From the NCBI GenBank assembly GCA_036583965.1, contig JAZBQD010000022.1, positions 2,972,001 through 3,036,000 on the forward strand: 64,000 nt of DNA. Reading direction: 5' to 3'. Source of the DNA: Prunella strophiata (Eukaryota; Chordata; Aves; Passeriformes; Prunellidae). Under the pieces are notes generated by a model. That model saw nothing but the letters and a program-made list of their open reading frames with translations, had not been told where the DNA came from and did not search any database. Positions 50,731 through 64,000 of the stretch are shown piece by piece. The translations under genes were made by a program, and so were the position numbers. How positions within the stretch are numbered: position 1 is the stretch's first letter; the number at the start of each line of letters is the position of its first letter.

Positions 50731-53460
50731 AGAGATGGGACCCCACATCTCACAGCAGAGAGAGATGGGACCCCAAATATCACAGCAAAGAGAAATGGAA
50801 CTTCAAATGTCACACCAGAGAGAGATGGGACCCCAAATCTCACAGCAGAGAGAGATGGGACCCCAAATGTCACACCAGAGAGAGATGGGACTTCACATCT
50901 CACAGAAAAGGGAGATGAGACCCCAAATCTCACACCCGAGGGAAATGGGATCTCACATCTCACACCAGAGAAAGATGGGACCCCAAATCTCACAGCAGAG
51001 AGAGATGGGACCTCAAATCTCACAGCAGAGAGAGATGAGACCCCACATCTCACAGCAGAGAGAGATGGGACCCCAAATCTCACAGCAGAGAGAGATGGGA
51101 CTTCACATCTCACAGCAGAGAGAGATGGGACCCCAAATCTCACAGCAGAGAGAGATGGGACCCCAAATGTCACACCAGAGAGAGATGGGACCCCAAATCT
51201 CACAGCAGAGAGAGATGGGACCCCAAATCTCACAGCAGAGAGAGATGGGACCCCAAATCTCACAGCAGAGAGAGATGGGACCCCAAATCTCACAGCAGAG
51301 AGAGATGGGACTTCACATCTCACAGCAGAGAGAGATGGGACCCCAAATCTCACAGCAGAGAGAGATGGGACCCCAAATCTCACAGCAGAGAGAGATGGGA
51401 CCCCAAATCTCACAGCAGAGAGAGATGGGACCCCAAATCTCACAGCAGAGAGAGATGGGACTTCACATCTCACAGCAGAGAGAGATGGGACCCCAAATAT
51501 CACAGCAAAGAGAAATGGAACTTCAAATGTCACACCAGAGAGAGATGGGACCCCAAATCTCACAGCAGAGAGAGATGGGACCCCAAATGTCACACCAGAG
51601 AGAGATGGGACCCCAAATCTCACAGCAGAGAGAGATGGGACCCCAAATCTCACAGCAGAGAGAGATGGGACCCCAAATCTCACAGCAGAGAGAGATGGGA
51701 CCCCAAATCTCACAGCAGAGAGAGATGGGACCCCAAATCTCACAGCAGAGAGAGATGGGACCCCAAATCTCACAGCAGAGAGAGATGGGACCCCAAATCT
51801 CACAGCAGAGAGAGATGGGACCCCAAATCTCACAGCAGAGAGAGATGGGACCCCAAATCTCACAGCAGAGAGAGATGGGACTTCACATCTCACAGCAGAG
51901 AGAGATGGGACCCCAAATCTCACAGCAGAGAGAGATGGGACCCCAAATCTCACAGCAGAGAGAGATGGGACCCCAAATCTCACAGCAGAGAGAGATGGGA
52001 CCCCAAATCTCACAGCAGAGAGAGATGGGACCCCAAATCTCACAGCAGAGAGAGATGGGACTTCACATCTCACAGCAGAGAGAGATGGGACTTCACATCT
52101 CACAGCAGAGAGAGATGGGACCCCAAATCTCACAGCAGAGAGAGATGGGACCCCAAATCTCACAGCAGAGAGAGATGGGACCCCAAATCTCACAGCAGAG
52201 AGAGATGGGACTTCACATCTCACAGCAGAGAGAGATGGGACTTCACATCTCACAGCAGAGAGAGATGGGACTTCACATCTCACAGCAGAGAGAGATGGGA
52301 CCCCAAATCTCACAGCAGAGAGAGATGGGACCCCAAATCTCACAGCAGAGAGAGATGGGACCCCAAATCTCACAGCAGAGAGAGATGGGACTTCACATCT
52401 CACAGCAGAGAGAGATGGGACTTCACATCTCACAGCAGAGAGAGATGGGACTTCACATCTCACAGCAGAGAGAGATGGGACTTCACATCTCACAGCAGAG
52501 AGAGATGGGACCCCAAATCTCACAGCAGAGAGAGATGGGACCCCAAATCTCACAGCAGAGAGAGATGGGACTTCACATCTCACAGCAGAGAGAGATGGGA
52601 CCCCAAATCTCACAGCAGAGAGAGATGGGACCCCAAATCTCACAGCAGAGAGAGATGGGACTTCACATCTCACAGCAGAGAGAGATGGGACCCCAAATCT
52701 CACAGCAGAGAGAGATGGGACCCCAAATCTCACAGCAGAGAGAGATGGGACTTCACATCTCACAGCAGAGAGAGATGGGACTTCACATCTCACAGCAGAG
52801 AGAGATGGGACTTCACATCTCACAGCAGAGAGAGATGGGACCCCAAATCTCACAGCAGAGAGAGATGGGACCCCAAATCTCACAGCAGAGAGAGATGGGA
52901 CCCCAAATCTCACAGCAGAGAGAGATGGGACTTCACATCTCACAGCAGAGAGAGATGGGACCCCAAATCTCACAGCAGAGAGAGATGGGACTTCACATCT
53001 CACAGCAGAGAGAGATGGGACTTCACATCTCACAGCAGAGAGAGATGGGACCCCAAATCTCACAGCAGAGAGAGATGGGACCCCAAATCTCACAGCAGAG
53101 AGAGATGGGACCCCAAATCTCACAGCAGAGAGAGATGGGACCCCAAATCTCACAGCAGAGAGAGATGGGACCCCAAATCTCACAGCAGAGAGAGATGGGA
53201 CTTCACATCTCACAGCAGAGAGAGATGGGACCCCAAATCTCACAGCAGAGAGAGATGGGACCCCAAATCTCACAGCAGAGAGAGATGGGACTTCACATCT
53301 CACAGCAGAGAGAGATGGGACCCCAAATCTCACAGCAGAGAGAGATGGGACCCCAAATCTCACAGCAGAGAGAGATGGGACTTCACATCTCACAGCAGAG
53401 AGAGATGGGACTTCACATCTCACAGCAGAGAGAGATGGGACCCCAAATCTCACAGCCCAG
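50731..53460 (+). repeat. Large 30-bp minisatellite, 91 units
   Basis: Unit AGAGATGGGA + CCCCAAATCT + CACAGCAGAG, repeated without length change for 2730 bp. A second sub-type has CTTCACATCT in the middle block, and a rarer one ends GTCACACCAGAG. Divergent units are found only in the first kilobase; the last 1.8 kb is made almost wholly of the two main sub-types. The 30-bp length keeps two plus frames and one minus frame open for over 900 codons. The array ends about 360 bp from the OLFM1 cleavage site. Confidence 0.98.
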
Positions 53461-53814
53461 GCCCCAGTAAACCAGGAATTTCCTGGAAGGAAATATGGGT
53501 CGGCATTTACCCCAAAAATCCAGTTCCCCTCCTCTCACAGAGAAGAAACAAACAAAAGGGAAGTTTCTCCTAATAATGTCCTAGATAATGTGATAGTACA
53601 AGTTTCCTCTTAAAAAAAAAATTATTACCTTCACACTTCCATAAACAAAGCTTCCCATGGGAATCTGCTGCCACAGAATCTCCACGGAAGCAATTTCCAA
53701 CCACCATAATGCTATGCAGATAGATAACAGTAAGAGAATATTCCTGTAATTATCAACATGAAATTGGTTACCTGTGTATAAGGGTGAACACTGACCTATT
53801 TTTTTTTTTTTGCC
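53461..53814. other. Unique sequence between the large array and the OLFM1 3' end
   Basis: About 350 bp with an A run near 53611. On the minus strand this is the region where OLFM1 transcription would terminate. Nothing else was recognised. Confidence 0.5.
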
Positions 53815-53819
53815 TTTTT

Positions 53820-54700
53820 AGAAACGAAAAAACCATCATTTATTAAATCCAAACTACATCATTGCAATTACAACATTCATTGCATAAACTGGACATACAA
53901 AGTTTTGCCACCTCTGGTAAATAACAGACATACATTATACAATATAGTTGCTGAATACATAAGTTCAAACAATATGGGTACAACAACTTGTTCATAATAC
54001 ATACTTAAACCATCGTGTTTAATAAGTTACTAAGACACAGATCCATGAGCTACTTCGGGTCTCAGCACAGTTAATCTAAGTGACAAGAACACAGTTGAGA
54101 GAGACAGTAGCTGCAATGGAAGGCAAAGAAAACTAACCTGTGATAGGTCTTGTTGAGACAGCCAGAGCTCCTCACGGGTCAGCTTCTCCTGCTTTTCCTT
54201 TCCACACATCCATCACAGCTGCCCGTGACGCCGGGGGAATGTCCATGCAACCCACACACGGAGGAGAGCCAGGCTCCCGGGGGTGAACTTCCAACAGTCA
54301 TTGCCTTACTGCTTGAGGATGTTCTCTAGGTTTGCTATCAGAACAGAAACAAAACAAAACCCCAAACTGAAGTGGTTCTCTGAGTGCAGTTCCAGCTGCA
54401 AGTACACGGTTACTCGTGAGTCTATAACACAGGGCCAGACTTCTAGAAATGTAGAGGTAATGCTGATCTGTCAGGCTTATGCTGAATAATCCTCCATGAT
54501 GTTGGTCTTAATTTTGGCAGCTGTTTATACGTTTACTTATTTAAAGTATATTTCCTTAAGAGCAATTTTTTTTTTAATTAGTTTCTCCCTTTTTTTTTTT
54601 CCCTTTTTATTATTGTTATTATTATTATTTTAAACTTTCACTTTAATTAATTTATTTATTCCCCCTCCCCCCCAAAACCCAGTTTCCAACCAAGGCCGGG
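53820..54700 (-). other. OLFM1: OLFM1 3' untranslated region
   Basis: An AT-rich block of unique sequence runs from just after the stop codon to a canonical poly(A) signal about 860 nt downstream. It has no CR1, LTR or tandem repeat, in contrast to the flanks. Part of it matches my memory of the conserved vertebrate OLFM1 3' UTR, but I could not align it. A run of thymines and ATT repeats at 54560-54660 lies directly after the stop. The boundary at 53820 is inferred from the signal, not observed. Confidence 0.7.
53839..53844 (-). terminator. Poly(A) signal AATAAA of OLFM1
   Basis: On the minus strand AATAAA lies in TTTAATAAATGATGG, followed by T-rich sequence and a GT-containing stretch (GGTCAGTGTTCAC) suitable as a downstream element. 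Cleavage is expected near 53815-53828. Another AATAAA only about 45 nt after the stop is probably too early to be the main site. Confidence 0.65.
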
Positions 54701-55845
<1,145 letters not shown>

Positions 55846-56447
55846 ACCAAATCGACCCAACAGCAAAGCTTTTCCCGGGGGATAACCTGATATCTCCGTG
55901 GCTTAAGTGCTCCCCTGGGAATGCTGGTGGCTGGCACCGCCCTCCTTCCCCAGGGCAATTAGCAGCTTTTCCCTGGCTAAACCCAGCACTTTCTGTCGCT
56001 GCTGCTTTTGCTTCCCGCGGTAGCACTCAGTAAATTACAGCAGCTGCCGTGCACAACTCCATTAATTTGGAATGCGGGAGCGAGGGATGCAATCACTCAT
56101 TGTCAGGCAAATTCAGGCAAAAAGTCCATATTGGTTTAAAAATCATACACTGCTGCATCAAAAGCTTAAAGCGAGGCTGCTGAAATATAAGAGACAAAGA
56201 CATCTAAATCTTGCTCTGGGTAGATTGGGGAGAGATTTTAGATCATCATTTAAGTGCCAGTTCACTGGGGACACTGTCTAGACTCCTTACAAAAAAAAAA
56301 AAAAAAAAGCTTTTGTTATATGAAACCAATTCCGAGGCAAATGACCAAGCTGTGCAGTTAATATCCACAAGAAATATCCAGCCAGCCACTGACATTCTGG
56401 ATGCAGTTGCTGCCTGAAAATGAGAGAGCTGCTTTCTGTAAGAGCCA

Positions 56448-56540
56448 TTTAGGAAGGAGAAAAGGTAAATTTAGGAAGGAGAAAAAGTAAATTTAGGAAG
56501 GAGAAAAGGTAAATTTAGGAAGGAGAAAAGGTAAATTTAG
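56448..56540. repeat. 22-bp tandem repeat, about 4 copies
   Basis: TTTAGGAAGGAGAAAAGGTAAA-like units, purine-rich, in the last OLFM1 intron. Confidence 0.88.
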
Positions 56541-58594
56541 CAAGAGGGAAGCCTTTAAGGCTGCAGATTTGGGTGATGTAGTGCAGATTTCTTCTGCAAA
56601 CCCCTTGCAAAATCTGACAGCTCTGTGTCTGGAGTGTGATCATCAGTCTTTGGGAAGGGCAGCCCAACATTTGGCTGCTGCCTTTGGGAAGTCAACTGGG
56701 GTCTCCAAAAACTTTGGAGGGAATTTCAGCCTTCTGTCATTGCTTCCCTGGAAAGGGAAGTATGGAAGAATGGATATGTGGCAAATGGCTCTGACCCTCA
56801 GCCCCAAACTTTGGTGGGCTTTGGGGGTGGCTGCAAAAGCAGCAGAGAACAGCCAGAGCTGGAAATGAAACTTCAGCTGAACCAGCCTGGGAAATTATAG
56901 GGGAAAAAAAATCCAAAACATGACTCTCTCTTTGCTGCTCCCATTTCATTATCTGATATTAAAAATTCAACATGCAAATGTGTTGTGCTTGGTTTTTAAA
57001 GCCCAGCAGAGCCCTGTGTCACCATGCAGGGGCTGCAGGACCCAAGAGCATTCCAAGCTCTGGAAAAGCAGAGATTGATGGATGAATGATATCCCATCAC
57101 AGCAGCTGGCTCTGAGCAACCTCCTCCTGTCCACACACAGCAATCCCAGCCCTCAGCATCCATCTGCTGCTCCCACAGCACTCACAAATCTCTCCCCAGT
57201 TGTGTTCTGTGGTTTCATGACATGAACAAATGATCACAGGAGCACCAAACCCCTCCTGGGGCTCGGGGACAGGAGCTGGGGATGATAAACTGCCATCTCT
57301 GGCCATCCTCACTTCCCCACTCTGCTGAGCAGCCAATGGAGTTCACTTAATGGTGTGTTCCTAATAAAATTCCCAGCAGGTTTTATATATTAAATACACA
57401 GAGAGGCTTGGGAAGCTCCAACTCCAGTTTGCAGCCTACTTGTACTACAAAAATACACTGCAGAAAAAGGCATGGCTAAAGAAAAAATACCAAAAAATAG
57501 TGGTTTGAGATAAAACTCTCTGAAGATACAGGAGGACCTTTAGCATCTGAACCACCAGCTTCAGCTGAAAATTGTCTTAGTGCTAATGGAAGCAGCAAGC
57601 ACAGCCTGAAGGGGACAATTCTGTCCCCTCTCTCAAGCAAAATGGGACGTGATGTGGGTAAAACCTTCCCATCTCACCTCTTAGCAGGGTTTTATTTGGG
57701 CTGGAGGTGAAATTTTGCTTAATAACTGTAAAATATGGAGGTGTTGAATTGGGGAACCAGTGCCAGCCAGTTGGCTGCTGGAGGGAAAGAGCCTGACAAC
57801 TCAAGTCACCTTCAAAGAAACCACCCAGGGGTGACTTCTCCAGAGCATCCCTTGTCCTCTCTCAGCTACAGAGCTGATGCCAGGGCACAGATCCCAAAAT
57901 AGGTGCCCTGATCCAGCCCTTGCTGGTGCCTTTATCCTTTGAAGGATGCTGCATGCAGGAGGGAATTACAGGCAGCCAAGCTTCGTGCTTTTTGTTTTGT
58001 TTTGCTGCCTGCAAATCCTCAGGCAAACACTCGAGATATTTTCCATTCCATCAGTCATGGGGAGCTGGGATTGATTTTCAGCCAGTTATTGGCCTCCTAC
58101 CTCCTTGGGATCAAAATTGAATGGTCTGAATGGAAAAAAATAAAAGACCAAAACAAAGCAAAACAAATCTCTCTCTCTTGGCTGCAGTCAGTTAATTCCT
58201 CACAACAATGAAGGTGGAGGATGGAGGGCCAATGCAGGCAGATGACATTATCAGAGGTGCTGGCAGCAGAAGAGCAGCTGGGACCAGGACCACGGGTCCC
58301 TCTGCTCAGCCCCAGCTCCCTCCTGGCTGCCAAGCACAGATGAGAAACCCAATACTTGGGTTTTTTATCCCACACTGACCTCGTGGTGACAATTCTGAGC
58401 CCATCTCTGCAATGAGTTTCACCTGCCCAGGAAAGGGACAGTGCAGGGGCTGCTCAGCCTCTCCTCATCCTCCCTGCCTGGGGGATGCTCAGCCCCCTCC
58501 CGCTGCCAGCAGAGCCCGGTGGGATGGATGAGGACATTCCCCAGGGCACAATGATGAATATTCACTGTGCTCAGCCCCACGGGTGAAGCTGTCA

Positions 58595-58750
<156 letters not shown>

Positions 58751-60000
58751 CTAGGGGCACCGGCACCATCCCACCCGCTCCTCTCTGCCCTGCTGAGGGT
58801 TGGTTTAATTACAGGGAATCAGGTCAGGCACAAGTGTCGGATGCTTTTGTTTGTTTCACACCTCTTAATGACAATTGTCCTTATCTGCTGTCCCCGAGAA
58901 AAGGAGCTTTGCTGAAGCAGCCGAGCTGCGAGTGGCACAGAATCGAGAATGAGAGCAGCAGGCAGGTGCAGGAAGGAGCTGAGGAGCTGCTCTGATCCAG
59001 CGGCTGCAGCCAAGATAAAAAAGCAGCCGTGGCTGTTCCAGCCCTGCTGGAAACCTGCGTTTGTTACAGGTTATGCAGGGGAGAGAAAAGAGGAAGGTGG
59101 AAAATGGCCCATAATATAAATCTCCTCCCTGCAAAGATCGTTCACCAGCAGCTTTCCCTGTTCTCACTCAGCAGACACTGATGGATCCAGCAGCCAGCTC
59201 TGGGACAGGAACCCCAAATGAAGGAGGATGAAGGTGGGAGCATCCCGAGGATCCCTCAGGAGCTGTCCCAGGAATCCTGCCCAGCTCAGCCTCACCAGCA
59301 CAGGGATGGGCAGGGCACTGTGAGCCAGGTCTGGGGCACACTCAGGTGCTCCAAATCTGCTGGATTCAGAGAGCCAGCTCAGCCCCTTGCTGGGTTTTCA
59401 ACCCTAAATATGGGGGGAAGCAGCAGCAGCTCTCCTCCAGCTCGTTCCCCAGCCCTGGCTCTGTCCCAGCCCCTCTCTGGGGCTGTCCATGGCTGTGGAA
59501 TGCTGCAGCCCCAGCTCAGAGGGTGCAGCCACATCCCAGCTCCTTTTCCCAACTATATCCCCGAGTTTCAGCAAAGCTGCCACTCCGGTTCCCTGCCCCA
59601 CCAACATTTAATGTGAGTGCAGTGAGGAGTGACAGGGGAGGAGATGAAGGTGCCTCAGGAGGGACTGGGGGCTGTCCTGCTGGGCAGGGAGAGCTCAAAT
59701 AAAACCCAGCCACATGCAGGGCAGAGGCAGCAACGGGGGCACAGCCAGCACCTGGAGTTCAGGAGGTGTTTCCTGAGTTCTCCTGTTTGATGTGGGAGCC
59801 TCTGGCAGGCTGGGGAAGGGGAGGTGGCAGTGCTGGGCTGGAGAAGCTGCTCTGGGTGCTGTGCTGGAGCTGCACTGCAGTACCTGCTCAGCAGGACCAG
59901 GGCTGGGCTGCAGGTGGGAGCCCCTGCAGGTGCTGCTGGAGCACAGGGAGAGCTCTGGCAGCTCAGGACAAGGTCATCCTGCTCCAAATTACCAAGTAAA

Positions 60001-60127
60001 ATCATAGGATGGTTTGTTATTAGGGACCATTAAAGGTCGTTTGGTCCAGCCCCCTGCAATGAGCAGGGATGTCTTCAACCAGATCAGGTTGCTGTCCAAC
60101 CTGACCTTCACAGAATCATAGATTTGA
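60001..60127 (-). mobile_element. CR1 3'-end fragment within the OLFM1 intron
   Basis: ATCATAGGATGGTTTGTTAT, GGTCGTTTGGTCCAGCCCCC and CCAACCTGACCTTCACAGAA are a reverse CR1 tail. It has the same orientation as OLFM1 transcription. Confidence 0.8.
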
Positions 60128-61584
60128 CACCCTGAGCACTTCCAGAATTCTGCAATCCCTCTCAGCTGCCTCCCTCCTTGCCCTGTTCTCACCTGCATTG
60201 TAACTCCTGATCAGACACATCCACCTGCCTCAGCTCAGAGCTGTGGCCAGAGGGATCCCCTCAGCCCAGGGCAGAAAACAGAGGAAGAAATTCCTGATGT
60301 GCACCAGGAGGACACGACCAGGGCACCATCAATGCCCCCACAGCCTCCAGACCCAGGCAGATCAAGAGAGGTGCCACCAAAAAGCAGAGCTTTGCTGAGA
60401 CACAAGGCACAGGGATTTGCCCTCCTGCACTCCAGACCCCTCAGCTCACAGGGAGAGCAAAGAGATGCAATGGGTTAAACCAACAAAATTTAATGTCTTG
60501 GAGGGGTCTAAGACATTGGACCCCTAATCCCAGATCTGCCTTCCCCTAATCCCAGATCTGCCTTCTATTATCACAGCCCTACATTGCTGTCACTTTATCT
60601 CTTCCTCCCATTTCCCTGGAGAGGAGCGTGCTATAAAAGCTCATTGATTTACAAAAAAAACCAAAAAACCCCAAACAAACGAACAAAAAACAGTTAAGAA
60701 AAAAAGAAGCAGCAGCAGCTGATAAGGGTAAACCAGTGTTGTTTGCAACATCTCCTACATGTTTAGCTAGAGGCACACACAGCCCAGCTCCTCAGCAGTG
60801 CAGGAGGGTTCTTCACTCTCCTGCTGTAAACCCATCCCAGGCTGATGGGGGGAATTTAACATGGATTTTGAAGATCCTGAGTTAGCTTTGCTGGGTTTGC
60901 CACCCAGGCATGGACAACTCCAGCCCCTGGGATCCTCAGCCACCTGAGGAGATCCACAGCACACCTGCAATATCAGCAGCTGAGCCTTTTGCAAACCCCC
61001 CCTCCTGTCAGGTGGGATTCTGTGGGAATTCCAGGTCACTCAGGGACAATTGTGCCACAGAAAAACACATCCTGGTGCTCACCCAGGAGTTCAGGACAGA
61101 GAAACCTGTGAGGAGCAGATTTTAGGGCCTCACAGAGGAGCTGCTTTCACTCCTCTTCACCCAGAGCTATTCAGATCCTTTCTCCTGGCCACAAATCAGC
61201 CTTTTCCCAAGTGTCCCTCTGCACCCTGCCATGAAATGCATCCCCACACGAGGAATTTTCCAGCAGGAGCAGGTGGGACCAGCTCTCCCCTCCTCCCAGG
61301 GTGCCACCACCTCCTCTCCAGCTCTGGGTGCTGCCCACAAGTCCTGCTTGGCAGCTCCCAGCAGCTCCTCCACCAACGCACAGGCACCAGCTCCTTCTGG
61401 GCCCCGTGGCTCTGCAGCCACAGCCAGGCTCCTTCCCTGCTCCAGCCTCCCTGGAAGCCAAGGACTGATCCCAATCCCATCCCCATCCCCATCCCAATCC
61501 CAATCCCAGCCTCCAGAGCAGGGATGGGGCTGTGGCAGCTCAGCTGGGCCTGCATCTTGCCTCTGTTGCCTGGTTGGGAACACC

Positions 61585-62072
61585 AAAACCATCAGTGATG
61601 GGCTTATCCCCATCCCAAAACCATCAGGGATGGGACTTATCCCCATCCCAAAACCATCAGACTCCATGCCCACCCCAAAACCATCAGGGATTGGGCTCCA
61701 TCCCCACCCCAAAACCATCAGACTCTATCCCCACCCCAAAACCATCAGACTCCATCCCCACCCCAAAACCATCAGGGATGGCTCCATCCTCACCCCAAAA
61801 CCATCAGGGATGGCTCCATCCCCATCCCAAAACCATCAGGGATGGCTCCATCCCCAACCCAAAGCTGTCAGGGATGGCTCCATCTCCATCCCAAAACCAA
61901 AGGGATGGGGCTCCATCCCCACCCCAAAACCATCAGGATGGCTCCATTCCCATCCTAAAACCATCAGGGATCGCTCCATCCACCACCAAAACCATCAGGG
62001 CTCCATCCCCCCCAAAACCATCAGGAATGGCTCCATACCCATCCCAAAACCATTAGGGATGGCTCCATCCCT
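61585..62072. repeat. Minisatellite, about 32-bp unit, about 15 copies
   Basis: Units contain AAACCATCAGGGATGGCTCC and ATCCCCATCCCA, with shorter truncated units in the left half. It lies in the OLFM1 intron. Confidence 0.92.
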
Positions 62073-64000
62073 GCACCAGGATTTTTCCCAAGGAAACCTT
62101 GTCCTGCCTGAGGTAAATTCCCCCTAGATCCAAGGAGTGCCAACCCCTGCAGTCCCTCTCAGGAGCAGGAATGGAAAAGCTGAAATCCCTGTGTAAATAG
62201 GGATCTTTGGGAGTGTAAACAGAAGCACAGATTGAAGCTGCCATTATTGATTTTTGTTCTTTCCCCTCCACACACACGCCAGGGTCAGGAAGTGTTTTCA
62301 CTATTGATCCATCAATAATGCTTAGGAAACCCAAAATGCAAAACAGGACCTTGGCTAAGGAAAAGGCACTGCCAAGGCTCAGAGCTCCCTGGGAGAGGTG
62401 AACTGGGTGGGAATGTGGCACATCCCTCCCCTCCCCTTGGCCTGTGCCTGTTGCAGCAGCTCCCTGACCCTGTTTTGGGGCACACACACTCCAGGGGAGC
62501 AGCAAATCCCAGCCAAAACCTTCTCCTTGAGACATCAGCCAGCCCAGCTGAGCACAAAACCTGCAGCAAAGTGAAATCCTCAGCGATCAGGGCCTCATTG
62601 TGTGGCAGCAAAGCATTTGTAAGGCTGTTACCTGAATTTAACTCAATTAGCAACCATTTCCAGTGGTTTACACACAGAGATAAACAGCATTGGAAATTCA
62701 ATCCGTGCTGTTTCTTTTAAGTGACCAAATAAATCTGCTTCCTGAGTGAGCAGCAAATCCTCTGGGATGAGCCTTTGGGAGGCACAGAATCCATCTCTGA
62801 GCACCCAGGGCTGCTGCAAAAGAGCTGCCCTGACCCCAGAGAGAGAGCAAGGGGAGGAAAAAGCCAAAAAACCCAGCTAAAGACTCAAAAAGATTTTAAA
62901 AAAACACCCAAAAAGTTCCTAGACAAGGTTACCTGCAAGAGCTCAGCATCCCTACCTGCCTCATTCTTACCTGGGCTACTGGTCCCAGCTGGACCTGAGT
63001 GTGAAAGGATGGGATGAGCAGAAAGGGTTAATGGTCCAAGAGCAAATTCTAATTTTTTGGAGCCCTGAATGGTTTGGGAGCTCCTCGTTAAAGCCTGCCC
63101 AGGGTCAGTGGGAGGATTGTCCCAGCTTCCCTGGTTGGAGAGGGGCTGGGGGAGCCAGGATGGCTTTGTTTAAAGAATGTCCCCACGTTTGAAGTCTCAA
63201 ATCCCTGCTCCTGCTGCTGCTCCCTCTCTCTGTGACCCACAGCTCCTCCTCATCTTCAAGGGATGGGCTGAAGGCTCTGGGTGCATCAAGGGCACCCCTC
63301 CTTGGGCACCTTCTCCTCTGCCTTCAGCTAGGGGAGGGATGAGAGGATCCATCTGCAGGGGATGTGGGGCTGCCAGGAGGTCTCTGTGTGCCCTTGGTCC
63401 ACCCAAGTTCTCCTTTCTTATCTTTCCTTCCTATCTGTTCATCCTTCCTTATCTTCCCACTGCACCGTGCCCACCTGATAAAGCTCCAGGAATTAGGGAC
63501 TAATTCCAGCCCTGCTCATTCCTGTCCCCTTAGGCTTTCAGGGGGAAGTTCAAGAGGGTGAGGGCAGAATTTCCCTCCATGCCCAACCCTGCTGCCCTCC
63601 CTGTGACCATCACGGGGTGAGGGGAGGGACAACAGAAAGAGGGCAGAAAGCCCCAGCCTGTCCTGCTCTCAAAGCAAACCTGGGGCACCAGCACTCATTA
63701 ATTAATGAGAAATCAAACTCTCGATCTCTCTTGGCCAGGGGGGGTTTTACCTGTCCCAAGGGTACCTCAGTGCCTGGCTTGTTCAAATACTCTGAGCATC
63801 CACACTGAAATGGGAATTTTACTCTCTGGGTGAGATGGAGACTACAAGGGATGTCCAAGGAACCAGAGGATGGAAATGCAGAGGGAATGGAGGGAAGGTG
63901 GCTGCTCCCAGAGTGGAGGCATCTAGAAACAAGCAAAAGCAACCCCAGCAGCAGAGCCAAGAGAGAAACAAAGCGTTACCTTGCCAAGGATATCAAGTGC

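Noticed and set aside
50643..53613. Three overlapping reading frames of 936-971 codons on both strands
   Set aside because: They are the 30-bp minisatellite read in different frames, with 10-residue repeats in each. There are no domains, and the sense and antisense frames are equally open.
61231..62127. A 298-codon proline-rich frame
   Set aside because: Mostly the 32-bp minisatellite inside an OLFM1 intron, on the opposite strand to the gene.
63980..64000. A splice-donor-like AAG|GTAACG on the minus strand at the right edge
   Set aside because: The adjacent residues do not match OLFM1, and the phase-1 end expected before the 107-nt exon is absent. It could not be followed beyond the window.

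Overview
This is vertebrate nuclear DNA, almost certainly from a bird and probably a songbird. The signs are many 3'-end fragments of the CR1 non-LTR retrotransposon, several solo LTRs of endogenous retroviruses that resemble songbird families I recall, long gene-free stretches without CpG islands, and an exon of a recognisable vertebrate gene. Nothing bacterial or organellar was seen: no operons, CRISPR, rRNA or tRNA.

The one gene I can support is OLFM1 (noelin/pancortin) on the minus strand. Its last coding exon (54701-55375), the 107-nt exon before it (58604-58710), the 3.2 kb intron between them and a roughly 0.9 kb 3' UTR (poly(A) signal at 53839-53844) are all here. Together the exons give 259 codons plus two bases of a split codon, which is most of the secreted olfactomedin beta-propeller and ends in SDEL. 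The coiled-coil exons and promoter lie beyond the right edge. In mammals the region downstream of OLFM1 is a large gene desert, and in chicken the gene lies on a microchromosome (both from memory); the window fits that picture.

Layout. 1-49.4 kb is intergenic and holds CR1 fragments, two 0.3 kb solo LTRs with 6-bp target duplications, four 0.5 kb solo LTRs of a second family with 4-bp target duplications, three more LTR-like elements at 40.3-44.2 kb, and many unrelated minisatellites. 49.4-53.5 kb holds a 30-bp minisatellite family in two opposed arrays: a small one of 0.25 kb and a large one of 91 units (2.73 kb) that stops about 0.36 kb from the OLFM1 cleavage site. 53.8-58.7 kb is the 3' part of OLFM1. 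58.7-64 kb is intron, with a 32-bp array and a CR1 fragment.

Tandem arrays make up about 8 kb (13%) of the window, in 11 unrelated families. Several unit lengths are multiples of three, so they create long stop-free frames on both strands; I treat these as artefacts. The observations most worth checking are the opposed 30-bp arrays beside the gene end, the 23-bp array with a TATTTAAG motif in each unit, the convergent LTR pair at 22.9-24.2 kb, and the 226-bp duplication that copies the branch-point region of the last OLFM1 intron. I see no convincing new protein system.
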